From contig BSBN01000829.1 in NCBI GenBank assembly GCA_027924645.1, positions 8,494,001 to 8,558,000 of the forward strand: 64,000 nt of DNA, written 5' to 3'. Shown piece by piece: positions 45,055-56,880 of the stretch (position 1 is the first letter of the stretch; every line of letters begins with the position of its first letter). The notes below the pieces were generated by a model, which ran no database searches, was not told the origin of the DNA, and saw only the letters and a list, made by a program, of their open reading frames with translations. Source of the stretch: Cunninghamia lanceolata. Its lineage: Eukaryota > Streptophyta > Pinopsida > Cupressales > Cupressaceae. The translations under genes and the position numbers were made by a program.

Positions 45055-47144
45055 TGTTGGCAATACGTCTCATCATTGATGTCAACACTTATAGTGAGGT
45101 CAGCACATAGAGATGCAATAAGATGTCAACACTTAGAGTGAGGTCAACACAAAGAGATGCAGTGATGATGTTATTGTTCAGGGTTACTGATGTTCATGGT
45201 TGGTTGTTGATGTTTATGGTTGAATGTCATGCCTCGATTAGTGTCAATTAAACTTTTTTTGAGCATACTAGTGGTTAGCAAAGATGTTTTAATGGTGAAA
45301 TATTAAGATGGGAAGTAGAAACATTAATATAAATGATGATATGTTAAGATGGGAATTAGAAGGTATGCTAAGGATAAGAAGATGTTGCTAATGACATGTA
45401 GCATACTATATGCTCTTTCTTGATGATCCTAAGAAACTATGAGTTGCTACATGAAGATTCTGAGCTCTGGAAGTTGGTGAAGGTTTCTACTGTAGGAAGT
45501 TACTTGGTAGACTACCTGGTAAAATGCTCTACATTCATCCACATTTGAATATATGGTCATGCAGTTCAAATGTTAAGTTCCATATGATATAAAGGTGTTA
45601 AATCAAAATTTTTAGATCATTTTCTCCTCCACAGTGAAAGTTATAAATGACAAGGTTTCAGTCTATGCTCTGGCAGACTAAAGTGATGATGAAGTCCTAT
45701 TGGAATGCTCCACATTTCTCTATAGTGATAGAAATGGTTGTTTAGTTTTGAGATGTTCAGAGTAGTTTATAATTGCATCAATATGAGTTTCATCCATTTT
45801 GGAGGTCCGCAAGTTTACTTTTCAAATAATAGAAGGTGACAGTGAGTTCCAGATACCTGACTATTCCCTAGTCACATGATTGAAGGTGTGCAACACAAAA
45901 TATTTTTTGTGTAGAGTTCAAGGAGTACTTGAAGATGTTATATGGATCAGGCTGACTCATCTAGAAGAATTTCATAGAGATCCTTCATGTTTCCAGTACC
46001 ACACAAAGTTTTCAAGTTAGTTTTTGAAGAGTTGTGGTTGATGCCGACTGAGGTGTATTGATGATATGCACCACAAATTTGTTGCTATGCAAAGTTCAAG
46101 AAGCATCTAGAGATGATGTATAGGTCCTACCAACTCATATGGAAGAAGAACAAGCAATGTTTAATCAGTCATGAGTACCACCAAGAGTGTGAAGTCTGAT
46201 GTGTTACAAGATTCATGTGTTCATTCTTAAAGGCGACCAAATTCAAATTTGTGAAATGTATAGATCTTAATCCTTGAAATATGTTTTTGTGAAGGATGCT
46301 TAGGACCAGGCTAAGCATGTGTTGGGATCCACAAAGTGTGTGTCTCTTCCTGGAGTAGCATGTAGTTCATGATAGGGCTTGTCCTATGCATGTTTCATGT
46401 TGTGTGATCTTTGGCCGACTTGTAAATTGTAATAATCTTGTTGTATTGGCTAACTTGTAATAAAATCAATGTAATTTCATGTATATATTGTAAACCTAGT
46501 TGATCTAGGTAAAGTATGATTATGAATATAAGTATGGGAAGAGCAGAATATGAATATTATATGCATTATAATGTGTGACTGAAGGAGAAAGAGTAGAAGT
46601 AAGAAGGGTTGTCCTGATTCATCTTGAAGACATTTTTGTGATAGGATGGAAGTGAAGAGTGTGCCTAACTAATCAAGTCATTAGAAGAAGAGTGAAAAGG
46701 TAAAATTGCAATCATCAAATGTGTGAGCTTCATTTTTAGTTTCAGATAGTAGAAGGACTATCATGTTGTAATCTTTACTAAGTTCATTCTCAGTTCAAGG
46801 AGTAGTTGCTTTCTTGGGTTGGAATTATAAAACAAAGTCAAACAAGAGTTGTAGCTTCCTTTGGAGTGACCCTAAAACAAAGCCTTCAGGGAGTAGTAAC
46901 TTCCTTGGGTTGTAGCCCTAAAACAAAGTTTTAATTTTGAGCTTCATATATTGTGAGTCAATCCTCACCATGGTTTTCCCCTTCTTAGGGTTTCCACGTA
47001 TATCAGGTGTTATGTGTTGATGTGTATTGAGTTGATCTTTCATGTTTATGTGATGTTGTAATGTTTAAGTTTTAATCTACTCCAGAGGATTTGAAGTTTG
47101 TTGAGATACTAATTCACCCCCCTCTTAGTATCCTGTGTTCAACA
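45055..47144 (+). mobile_element. 5' LTR of plus-strand Copia element, 2.09 kb
   Basis: It starts TGTTGGCAATACG and ends ...TGTGTTCAACA directly before the PBS. Its last 200 bp (CCATGGTTTTCCCCTTCTTAGG, TTTCCACGTA, TTCACCCCCCTCTTAGTA) match the end of the LTR at 2391-3762. A 44-bp tandem duplication lies at 45078-45165. Confidence 0.75.
45078..45165. repeat. 44-bp tandem duplication in the LTR
   Basis: Two copies beginning GATGTCAACACTTA at 45078 and 45122 differ at about six positions. Confidence 0.85.
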
Positions 47145-47160
47145 ATTGGTATCAGAGCCA
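47145..47160 (+). other. Primer-binding site, tRNA-iMet type (Copia)
   Basis: ATTGGTATCAGAGCCA directly follows the LTR end CA and is the standard plant Copia PBS. Confidence 0.9.
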
Positions 47161-47192
47161 AGTTACTTAGAAGAAGCTTAACTACTTGAGGA

Positions 47193-48330
47193 ATGTTTGA
47201 GATAGCTCATAATGGATCTCACAAGGCACCTATGTTTGATGGAACAAATTATTCCTTCCGGAAGCTAAGGATGAAAAACTATCTATCTTCTCTAGGGTAT
47301 GGTATTTGGCAATCAGTCAAAAAGGGTTACACTAGTCCTACTAGTGATGCTACAAATGCAGATGAGATTAAGTTGTATAAGAATAATGCCAAGGAATAGA
47401 GTGCTCTCATGAGTGGGCTAGCTGATTCAGAACTTGTGAAGGTAATCAGTTGTAAATCTGCTAAGGAGGTCTGGGTAAAACTTGAAATCATTTATCAAGG
47501 AGATAGTAAAGTGAAGCAAGCCAAGATGTAGATCTTGAAGAGAAAATTTGAGACCCTGAGGATGACAAAAGATAAAGACATTGCTAGCTACATGCTCCAA
47601 GTGGATTAAATAGTTAATGACATCAAAGGTCTTGGTGGAGAAGTGAAAAAACATGAGATTGTGAAGAAGGTATCCTATAGATTCAAATGAGATTAAGTTG
47701 TATGAGAATAATGCCAAGGAATAGAGTGCTCTCATGAGTGGGCTAGCTATTTTAGAACTTGTGAAGGTCATCAGTTGCAAATATGCTAAGGAGGTCTGGG
47801 TAAAACTTTAAATCATTTATCAAGGAGACAGTAAAGTGAAGCTTGCCAAGATGTAAATCTTCAAGAGCAAATTTGAGACCCTGAGGATGACAGAAGATAA
47901 AGACAATTCTAGCTACATGCTCTAGGTGGATGAAATAGTTAATGGCATCAGAAGTCTTGGTGGAGAAGTGAAAAAACATGAGATTGTGAAGAAGGTACTA
48001 AGAACTCTTCCTAAATCTTATAGTCATAAGGTATCTTCTATTGAGGAGACTCATGATTTGGATACATATAGTAGATCAATTGTTTGGCTCTCTCATAACC
48101 TTTGAAATGAGAGAATTTGACAAAGGTGCTCCATAGAAGGAAGCAACATTCAAAGCAAGTAATAAGATAGAAGGTATAGCAACTGATCAATATGATGGCC
48201 TTGGTAAGGTAGAGGCAAAATTTGTAAGACGATTGAATAAGGCCACTAGGAAATAAAAAGGTAAGTTACCTTTCAAATGTTTCAATTGTGGAAAAATTGG
48301 TAATTTTGCTTCTAAATGTCCTTTCAAAGA
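47193..48330 (+). pseudogene. Copia gag with internal 325-bp duplication
   Basis: It starts at the Met at 47193 (MFEIAHNGSHKAPMFDGTNY, then RKLRMKNYLSSLG), the typical N-terminus of Copia gag, 33 bp after the PBS. The first stop (TAG at 47397) is followed in frame by SALMSGLADSELVKVI, KEVWVKLEIIYQGD, KRKFETLRMTKDKDIASYM. A near repeat of 47362-47671 follows at 47687-47996. Beyond it come VLRTLPKSYSHKV and a zinc knuckle FKCFNCGKIGNFASKCPFK (CX2CX4HX4C, Gly at the normal place; 48277-48330). Gag forms the particle. The many stops prevent expression. Confidence 0.8.
47362..47996 (+). repeat. 325-bp direct duplication within gag
   Basis: Unit 1 (47362-47671) and unit 2 (47687-47996) share long identical stretches, including the in-frame TAG in the context AAGGAATAGAGTGC. 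Divergence is modest. Confidence 0.85.
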
Positions 48331-48572
48331 ATGAAGGGGTAGTAACAAGAGAGACAAGTTCTAAAGAAGTATGTATTCCATAGAGAGTAGTTGTTCTTTA
48401 GAAGATGAGGATGATGATAATTCAAATGATGAAACACTTTTCATGGCCTTGAATGTTTGTGACAAAAAGGATGATTTTGGGAATTGTGAAAAGTCTTATA
48501 CCTTGTAGAATGATCAAGACAATGAAAAATCAATGGTTGTATGGTCTGCCTTTCATACAAAAGAAGAAGCCA

Positions 48573-49500
48573 ATACTTGGGTAATTGACAATGGCTGCTC
48601 CAACCACATGACTGGTGACAAGGAGAAGCTTATCAACATTGAAAAGTGGAATGGTGGAGCTATTAAGTTTGGTGTCAATGAGTCAACATAAATATGTGGA
48701 AAGGGTGCTATAACTATTGATGGGAAGAACAAGACTGAGGATGTCCTCTATGTCAAAGGGCTAGAGCATAATCTTCTTATTGTCAGTCAAATGTGCAGTA
48801 AAGGATACAATATTACTTTTCATGCCAAAGAATGTGAAATCAAGAAGATAGGGTCCAGAAAACTAGTTGCAGAAGGCATCAAGGCATACGATGATATCTA
48901 TCATCTAAAGTAGGTCAATGGAAGAACATGTTTATTGGCTCAATCCAGTGAGTGTTGGCTATGGCACAAGTGGATGGGACACATCAAGTTTGATAATATG
49001 GCAAAGATTAGCTCTACTCATGGAGTGAGAGATATGCCCAAGATAACCAAGCCTACAAACACATTATACAATGAATGTCAAATGGGAAAGCAAACAAAGA
49101 CAAATTTCAAGAGTAAGGAGAATTCTTCTTTAATGCCATTGGAGTTGATCCACACTGACCTATGTGTCCCTACAAGAGTAAAGAGTGAACAAGGTGAAAG
49201 GTATGTCATATTGCTTATTGATGATTATTCTAGAATAAATTGGGTTACTTTCTTGAGAAAAAAATTAGAAGCCTTTGATAAGTTCAAGATTTTTAAAGTA
49301 ATAGTTGAGAATGAAATGGATGCTACGATCAAGTGCTTGAGGTTCGATAGAGGAGGTGAGTTTACTTCAAATGAATTTGAAATTTTTTGTGAAGATCATG
49401 GTATTAGAAGACATCTGTCTACTCCTAGGACCCCTCAGCATAATGGGGTAGTAGAAAGGAAGAATAGGACTGTAAGATGTTGAAAGATGTAGATCTACCT
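48573..49500 (+). pseudogene. Copia protease and integrase
   Basis: The protease is WVIDNGCSNHMTGDKEKL, where the usual D-[ST]-G triad reads D-N-G, with DVLYVKGLEHNLLIVSQM downstream. The integrase zinc-binding region is CWLWHKWMGHIKFDNMAKI. Its catalytic core is in the open frame 48935-49483: LELIHTDLC (first Asp), CLRFDRGGEFTSNEFEIFC (second Asp), TPQHNGVVERKNRT (catalytic Glu). Integrase inserts the cDNA into host DNA. Stops lie near 48690, 48912 and 49482. The Copia order protease-integrase-RT is preserved. Confidence 0.85.
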
Positions 49501-50023
49501 AACATGCACTAGAAGGAAGTAGTCCACACTGCTATCTATCTGACTAATAGAGTACAACTAAGGGTCAATAGCACTAAGACCCCTTATGATCTATGTTATG
49601 ATAGACCTAAGCCCACTGTCAGATACTTCAGGATCTTTGACAATGAATGCTATATTAGAAGAGATGAAGAAGACCTAGGAAAGTTTGATTGAAGAAGTTC
49701 ATGAAGGGATCTTTCTTGGTTACTCAACTAGAAGTAAGGCCTATAGATGCTACAACAAGAGATTGCAAAAGATAATTGAAAGAACAAATGTCAAGGTAGA
49801 TGAAGACTTGTATCAGATTTGACAAGAACCAAAGGACTACAAATCTAATATATTTCCCTTCATTGAAGAAGAAGAAGAGAAAGAATAGAAGGAACAAGAA
49901 CCAAAGAAGATTCCTAAGACTCCAACAAAGTATGTCTAGAGAAACCATTCAACAAATTAGATCATTGGAGATAGGAATGAAGGTGTGTAGAGTAGGATAA
50001 GGTTTGCAAAGGAAAGTGAGTAG

Positions 50024-50581
50024 GTGAATTTGTGTTTATTATCAAAGGTAGAACCCAAAACATTTGTTGATGCTAGAAAATATGATGGATGGTTGAAGGC
50101 AATGGAAGAAGAATTGAATCAAATAGAGAAGAATCAAACATGGGAATTGGTTCCTAGACTAGCCAATAAGAATGCCATACGAACAAAGTGGGTGTTCCAG
50201 AACAAGATGAATGATGATGGTAAAGTTGTGAGGAACAAAGCAAGATTGGTGTGTAAAGGCTATTCTCAAGTTGAAGGCATCGATTTTGAGGAGAATTTTT
50301 CTCTGATAGCCAGGATGGAGGCAATCAGGATGTTTCTTTCCCTTGATTCTCATAAGAACTTCAAGGTTTATCAGATGGATGTCAAGTCAGCATTTTTGAA
50401 TGGTGATCTAGAGGAAGAAGTCTATAGTGAACAACCAGATGGTTTCTAGATATCAAAAGATCTAAACATGGTGTGCAGACTCAAGAAAGATTTGTATGGT
50501 CTCAAGTAAGAAAATGAGCTTGGTATGCTAGGTTGGATAAGTACTTACTTCAATAAGGATTTAAGAAAGGCACCACATGTT
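50024..50581 (+). pseudogene. Copia reverse transcriptase, N-terminal part
   Basis: The open frame 50024-50449 has the Copia RT entry [54 protein letters not shown] and [19 protein letters not shown] (motif A with catalytic Asp). It continues past a TAG to VCRLKKDLYGLK and LDKYLLQ. The sequence stops matching RT at about 50581, where a 6 kb insert begins. The C-terminal continuation, with the catalytic YVDD-type box, is at 56606-56880. Confidence 0.85.
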
Positions 50582-52205
50582 GGTTGTTTTAAATTCCCAA
50601 CTTGATTCTCGTAGCAAATCTATAAAATAGCCACTTATTAATGACGAATCTACATTGAGGGATTGGCCAACAAATAGGAGATCAGGGAGAGAAGATTTTC
50701 TCAATCCCTCTTTTCTACCTATGCACTTTAGGCTCTATGAAACCTAGGAGGGTGTTCCTATTTGTAAAATAGACTTATTTCTAATTCTCTGGCTGTCTCT
50801 CTTTAATTGATGCCTTCTTCTCTTGGGGATAACAATGTTCTACTCAAAAGGGATGGGGTTTTCCAGAGATATTAGATTTTCAACTTTGTTTATATCATAG
50901 ATATGTTCCTTATAGGTTTCTTGAAAGAATGTATGATAAAGTGAGGATTGGTTATATTCTTTAGGCTTCTATCTTATTCTTTGCAGAGGAACATGCAAGA
51001 CATAACTTAATCAAAATAAATAACTGAAGCTAAAAACTATTCTTAGATTCATATGAAAATGATCAGGGAGATTTTAAAACCTTAAGGACAACAACCATCA
51101 AAAGATCAGTGCCTAAATCTAGGGTTACAAAGTAAAAAATGTATGTAAATGAATCCAACATGAAGTCACAATTGTAACTCTATTGAGAATATTGTAAATG
51201 ATGCATTACATCATCACACCTTGAAATTAGACCCTAACATTCATACTTAGTTGTCTTTGTATACTACAATTACATTCAATATCCTCCTTCAAGCATTTTT
51301 AATCTACTCTCAGAGTAAAATCCTGTTAGAGTGGATATCCTTACAAAGGAAAGACTGTGAAGATGAATATCATCGATAATTTTTATCAATCTATTCAAAA
51401 ACATAATAAAGCACACAACTAACGGAGACAATATGTCATGAACCTTTGTCAATATATTTAGAATATTGAGTTAATATGAGTTTATGATAACAATTTCTAG
51501 TATAGACAAACTTATCCTCTTGAAAACACACCTAAAAATAGAAGAACTAAAGTTGTTATGACAATATACTATTCTATAGAAAATTCTCCAAGATCCTTGT
51601 AACTAGGCCCCAAATTCTCTTTTATAAGAACAAGGGAGCAAAAACAAGCTTCTGACCTAGAAACAGATGTCACCTTCACTCTTTAACAAACTTCTCAAAA
51701 ATAACAGACTCCTCCCAAATATTTTCTATAAGGAAAAAATTTGTTACAATATTGTTTATGAGGTTCGCAGTCCTTGTGAATTGCGCCTTTGAGAAAATAT
51801 AACAAACTTTGGCTAATTGTTACCTCCTAATCATATCTTCAACTACCTTATGAAACAGATGATAATTACATAAGGGAACAAAAAATTTTCTTTTTTTAGA
51901 ACACAAAGGTCCATACTCTTCAAAAAGATCTCACCATCCATGCTTCAAATATCAGGCACCTCATTATACTTTCTATCCCATTCTTGATATTGGTCCTCCA
52001 TTGGCCATTGGAAATTGATTAATTTATCCACAGAGGACAAATATTTGTTATTGTACCTAGCCACAACTGAATGCCCTTCCCTTGTGAAATCAGCTGCTAA
52101 CTGACAAGAGTCCCACAGTTTGTCAATACTAGTTCTAAATATAGGGATGTCTATCTTATCATTAAGACAAATAAAGAAAGAAATAATGGAGACATTGTTG
52201 TTGAA
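50582..52205. other. Non-coding left part of the insert
   Basis: No ORF of note. On the minus strand a purine-rich TTTGGGAGGAGTC followed by TGTTATTTTTGAG (around 51706) could be a PPT/LTR start, which would make 50582-51706 the 3' LTR. Confidence 0.35.
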
Positions 52206-55200
52206 TTAGAGGATCCACAATTGAGCAGCCTTAATGTCACTGCCTTCACTCCTTATTGGAAGAATTATACCAACTTGGTCATTATCAAACCCTTGAATCA
52301 ATTTGAGTGCCTCCTCCTCAAGGCGGTCTATGAATGCCTGCAGATCTCCTACTTCCTTTGTTGCTGCATAGACTTGTTTAACTCCCTTGGGGACATTAGG
52401 ATCATGGTTAGCCCCTTTGTAAATGCCTAATAGAGATATGATCCTAGGGATCCATTTATCAAATAAATGCATCATTTTTTCCTTATCATCTCTAATTTTA
52501 TTAATGACCATTGATAAATCATAATAACACTTATGAATCACGACAACCTGGCTAGATACTTTGTTCATTAATAACTCCAAAATCCTTGAAATAATGGATC
52601 GGTTATCCTCCTACTATTTATCAAAAGAATATGTGAAAATGTCCTCAAATGACTCAATCTACTTCTTTAAGTTTTCAATTTCCTTTTCCAAATCTAATTT
52701 TGATGAAGAAGATGGACCAAGGAGAAGGGAATTGGAATCCCTAATAACCAATGCTTTTTATGGTGAGGCAGATGTTGAAGCCTAATGTTTCCACTGTATC
52801 TCCATTTGTTTTAGCCTATTATACTCTGGCAACATAGCCATATAATCTTTAAACGAGTCATCATATTTTTGTTGAAGAACACCTATGGTTGACTTATTAA
52901 ATTGAGCAACTTGCAACACCATCTCTGATGCTTCATTTGTAGGGGTTTCAGAGACTCTCTTTATTATCAGGCCACCGTTGAAATCTCTATCAGATTTTAC
53001 AATTAGAGGTTTGTTGGTATTGGGTGCTAAGGCCCATATGGCTAAAGTGTCCCACTTAGGATCAAACTTAGCTCCTGTTAATGTAGCTTCAGCTTCCTCT
53101 TTAGTGGAAAAGACCTCTTTATCCTATCTTCTTGCAGTGTCCAAAATAATAGTAGAGGCTATGTCCTGGGGCATTTAGTGAGTAATAAAATTCCACTGTC
53201 TCTAATCATTTTCCTACCCTGATCTGGAGAGATATTTTTAACCTCTTCTTTCATCTATGTGAGTAGCCTGATAGACACCTGATCATGTGTTTCCTGTTGA
53301 GAATGAGACAATTCTTCTTCTAGCCTTTTCTCATATTCACCTTTCCTATTCTTCCACAAAAAATCTTGAAATTCCTTAGAATTTGCAAAATCATCATCAA
53401 TAATAAAATTCCTGTAGGCCATAATCCTGATGTCATCTAAGATGTCATTTCCTTTCAAGGTAATATTAGGAATCCTATTCATCTCTTCCTCTATTACTTC
53501 CATGCCTTCTTCATCATCATCATAATCCACCAAAGGTTTTACTTCAATCTTTGTTCTTTTTGGGGCAGGCTCTTCAGGGAGAGATTCACTCTCATTTGCT
53601 GGTACAAATGAAGAAGGTTGGGGCGGTGATATTAGAGATAATGTTAGTTGAGTCAGAGGAAGGGCCTGCTGCTCACCCTGTTCTCTTTTATTCCTCCTTT
53701 GAAAAGTATGCTTTATCTAGCTCTTAACAGGGGGCTAATATGATGGTCTCTCCTCTGTAGGGACCTGAACAAGATCAAAATCCTGCATACTAATCAATTC
53801 ATCAATTTGAGACATAATCCTTTTTATTTTGGTGATAGGGTCACTAATCTCTGGGAAAAGTCCCTTAAAGGATGGGTTCTTCTTCTTTATTCTTTCCACA
53901 TATCTTGTAAATAAAGTCCATTTTGCCTTTTTCATTTTCATTTCATCATCAGAGAGAGAATTTCTAATGACATCTTTAGGAAAGAAAACACAATGGGGAC
54001 AATAAGACCTACTGATACTTTTTCCAATACCATTAATAAACCCTTTAGGATAAGAAAATCTGGGTTTCTCATGTGCCATTCTGAAAGGTAGTAACTTCTC
54101 ATTTAGCCTATCAAATCCAATGTTGTTTAATTTGAAATCTAAAAATACCATCAAGAATGGAAAGAAAGACCCTTTTCTTTGTCCTTTCAAGTGAGAATTT
54201 TGTGCCTCAACTAATTGCCAAATGATCTATAAGAAACCCAACCTTAGGGGCACATACCTGGGTAAATAATGTGGGGCAACAGGGGTGCCATAGATCCTAA
54301 AAATAGTACCCTCCTCATGGGGGATAAAATCACCCCAATTATTCTTGATATCAAGGGGGGAACTCTCATTTTAGGTCTGAGAAAATTCACCACTGGCTTA
54401 GGAATCCTGGGTATAGATGGCTGGAAATATCTCAAAATAGTAACCACAAAGTAATCTCTGAAAAACCTATAGTTAGAATGGGTGTCATGTCTTCCCAAAT
54501 GTAAGTCCAACATTGGACAAGTAATTCATTTCCCCTATTATCAACTGGGTTGACCATCAATTTGGGATGCCATACTTTCTCAATTCTTCCCTGATATAAA
54601 AACATGTGACAGAGTAAAGAGAACCATCTAAATTTGATTGGTTCTTTCTTGCTCCTAAAATATAACAATCCCTGATGGATATATTGAGCCAAGTAAGAAG
54701 CAAAATGAAACTAGATGTTCAGAGATGGGTGCTAGATGTATGTGGCCATGTAAGTAAGATCAATAGGGATGCATTCCCTCTTATCCTCTCCCATCACTTG
54801 ACAAAGAGCATAGTAAGTATTAACAAAATAATCTTCAAAAATAATCAACTTGAAAGGTTCTTCCTCACTAAAAGGGATCTTTACTGATTCACCATTCAAC
54901 CCTTTCACCCTGAATCTAGGCAAATATATTATTCTATAGTTTCTCTTATCCTTTGTATATAGGGCTTTGAATCTATTACTGTCAATCTTTGTTGAGGCAG
55001 CCAAGTTTAATCCAAAAATTGTGGCAATGGCCTCTCTGCTGATTTCCACTAGAATTCCCCCACTATTGCTTCTGATTATTTTGGAGGTCTCATCATAATG
55101 ATTTTCCATTGTCTATCCTCAAACACATTGGTAACCACTAACTTTCCTATGCCACTTTCCCACACATATGACAATGGTGCTTGGGCATTTCTCTTGCCCC

Positions 55201-55402
55201 ACCAGTGGTGGAAAAGGGACCAACTAGAGGTAGGGATTTTAGCATCCCTACAATTAGCATATTTATCAACTAATCCTTCACCTCCCTCTAAACTAGTCAC
55301 CCTTACGCTTTGTGAACTAGAACCTGGGAGTTGTTTCAGAATGTCTTCATGTAAGGTGCATTTCTGAGTGGCAGAAGGAGCTTGGGTTTTAGATGAGGCC
55401 AT
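52206..55402 (-). pseudogene. Large unrecognised gene inside the insert
   Basis: Successive minus-strand frames read as one broken gene. The N-terminus at 55402 is MASSKTQAPSATQKCT, with WSLFHHWWGKRNAQAPL. Then comes 55109-54732 (ILVEISREAIATIFGL, LIIFEDYFVNTYYALCQ) and 54692-54244 (HQGLLYFRSKKEPIKFRWF, VDNRGNELLVQCWTYIW). After that 54190-53735 (CPHCVFFPKDVIRN, KKAKWTLFTRYVERIKKKNP) is followed by an acidic segment at 53533-53255 and a coiled-coil-like tail 52580-52206 (LQAFIDRLEEEALKLI). Length is about 1060 codons. I recognise no catalytic domain. The arrangement (globular N-terminal half, acidic linker, coiled coil) is like the extra gene of Gypsy2 at 58298-60846. The function is unknown. 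Confidence 0.45.
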
Positions 55403-56605
55403 TATTTGGATAGAAGACTTGGGGTAAGGATTCTCTTTCTGGTTTTTTAAGGTTAACTCAATTGTTATAATAGAAAGCAGTTCCTTTAATTAGAGGGAAA
55501 ACCCTAATGGAAAAGAAAAACATAGATGAGAAGAGTGAATGACTCACCAAGCAAGTTTCAGGCAACCTACTTTGAACCTGATAGCCAGAGTGTTGCAGCA
55601 GTTTTTAGCTTCAATTCTCCAGTGCTTCAATATTTCATGAATTTACAAATATAAAAGAAATCAAGATATGATTTTATATTAATAACATTTTCTCCGGACT
55701 GGAAGTAGTCATGTCTACCTTCATTTCATCTTAGATGAGCTAGATCATGCAGGATTGCACTTTCAAAAGTTTGAATACAAACCATCAGATTTGATGATTC
55801 TGGCAGACACCCAATGGCCACGATCAACCCCAAGGATTTGATAGTAGGTACATGTCCAGAGGCATATATTGCATTTTTAATAGGATATCCCTTTTCATAT
55901 TTTCTATTATATCTTTGAAATGGTGACCTGTAAATATTGTGTCGTCTTTGCCACATGTCAACTTTCCATGATTCTGCCATTCGGCAAGGCACACTAACCA
56001 ACAACCAAGAAAAATGGCAGAGGACCAAAAACCCATGGTCTCAGAACACGCCTCCCTCCAGCTGGACATCCCTTTTCCTATGTAACAAGTAAATGTCACA
56101 TTTCTTCCTTTCCATGTATGTTGGCTGAGGCCTTTGAATGAAGTTTGGCGGAATGGTAGAAATATTTAACATCATTCTGACTTTAGATGGGGCCCACCAT
56201 TCATGACATGTAATACTTCCTTAGGAGCTGGTAGTCACTCTGCCATTCTGCCATCATTTTTTCTAATCTATATTGAGCATCAACGGATCAGCAGAAAAAC
56301 ACGTATCGAGGTTACTTGCCAAAATGGGTTAGTAGTATTCGACACTTTGCACAAAAATATATTTTCAAGACGATTTAGGTTTTGCTAAACTTAGATACAG
56401 ACATGAAAACACATGGCAACTTGAAATGTAATTTTCTTTAGTTATGGGAAAAGGTAATGATTGTATGGCAGGAAATACAACAATAGAGGTCCCCAGGTTC
56501 CTTCAAGAATTTCAGTCTGGGTTCACATTGTTTGACTAAAACCCCAAATTACAAACCTAATACACAACCTTAAATAACCAAGACCATGAAAAATTTAACA
56601 TGGTA
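55403..56605. other. Non-coding right part of the insert
   Basis: No gene. It lies upstream, on the minus strand, of the large gene and is LTR-sized (about 1.2 kb). A PBS-like CTCTGGCTATCAGG is present near 55590 (minus strand), preceded by ...CTGCAACA, which would suit an LTR end, but the tRNA is not identified. Confidence 0.35.
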
Positions 56606-56880
56606 CCATCACCACAAATAGTAATCTTTACATCAAGGAAGAAGGAGATGTGATATTGATAGTTGTAGCATGTGTTGATGACATCATCTTTGGTGGATAT
56701 GATGATATGTGTAAGAGGTTTGTAGAGGAGATGTAGAAAGAGTTTGAGATGTCTATGATTGGTGAGATGTCTTTCTTCCTTGGACTTCAAATTTAGCTAG
56801 ATGATGGTATTTTATTTATTAGGCTAAGTATCTAGAGAGATATTGAAGAAATTTGAAATAGAAGATTCCAAACTAGTAAG
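56606..56880 (+). pseudogene. Copia reverse transcriptase, C-terminal part
   Basis: It reads NSNLYIKEEGDVILIVVACV, then VDDIIFGGYDDMCKRF (the catalytic VDD box), EFEMSMIGEMSFFLGLQI and EILKKFEIEDSKLVS-like sequence with stops. It joins directly to 50581 if the insert is removed. It is cut off at 56880 by the LTR of Gypsy2, so RNase H and the Copia 3' LTR are not in this window. Confidence 0.85.

Larger units (their letters stand above)
50582..56605. mobile_element. 6 kb insertion splitting the Copia RT
   Basis: Its edges are defined by the break in the RT frame: ...GFKKGT at about 50577 and ...NSNLYIKEEGD from about 56606. The insert begins TGTTGGTTGTTTTAAATTCCC and ends GAAAAATTTAACA, which reads as TG...CA. 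Flanking words GGCACC and GGTACC could be a mutated target duplication. It carries one large broken minus-strand gene. No gag, protease, RT or integrase is seen, and terminal repeats could not be matched by eye. It is probably a non-autonomous relative of Gypsy2. Confidence 0.6.

Noticed and set aside
47427..47979. Two similar minus-strand frames (117 and 75 residues)
   Set aside because: They look like a duplicated gene but are the antisense of the 325-bp gag duplication.
52561..53178. Plus-strand frames of 66-74 residues
   Set aside because: Antisense to the large minus-strand gene in the insert, with no own signals.
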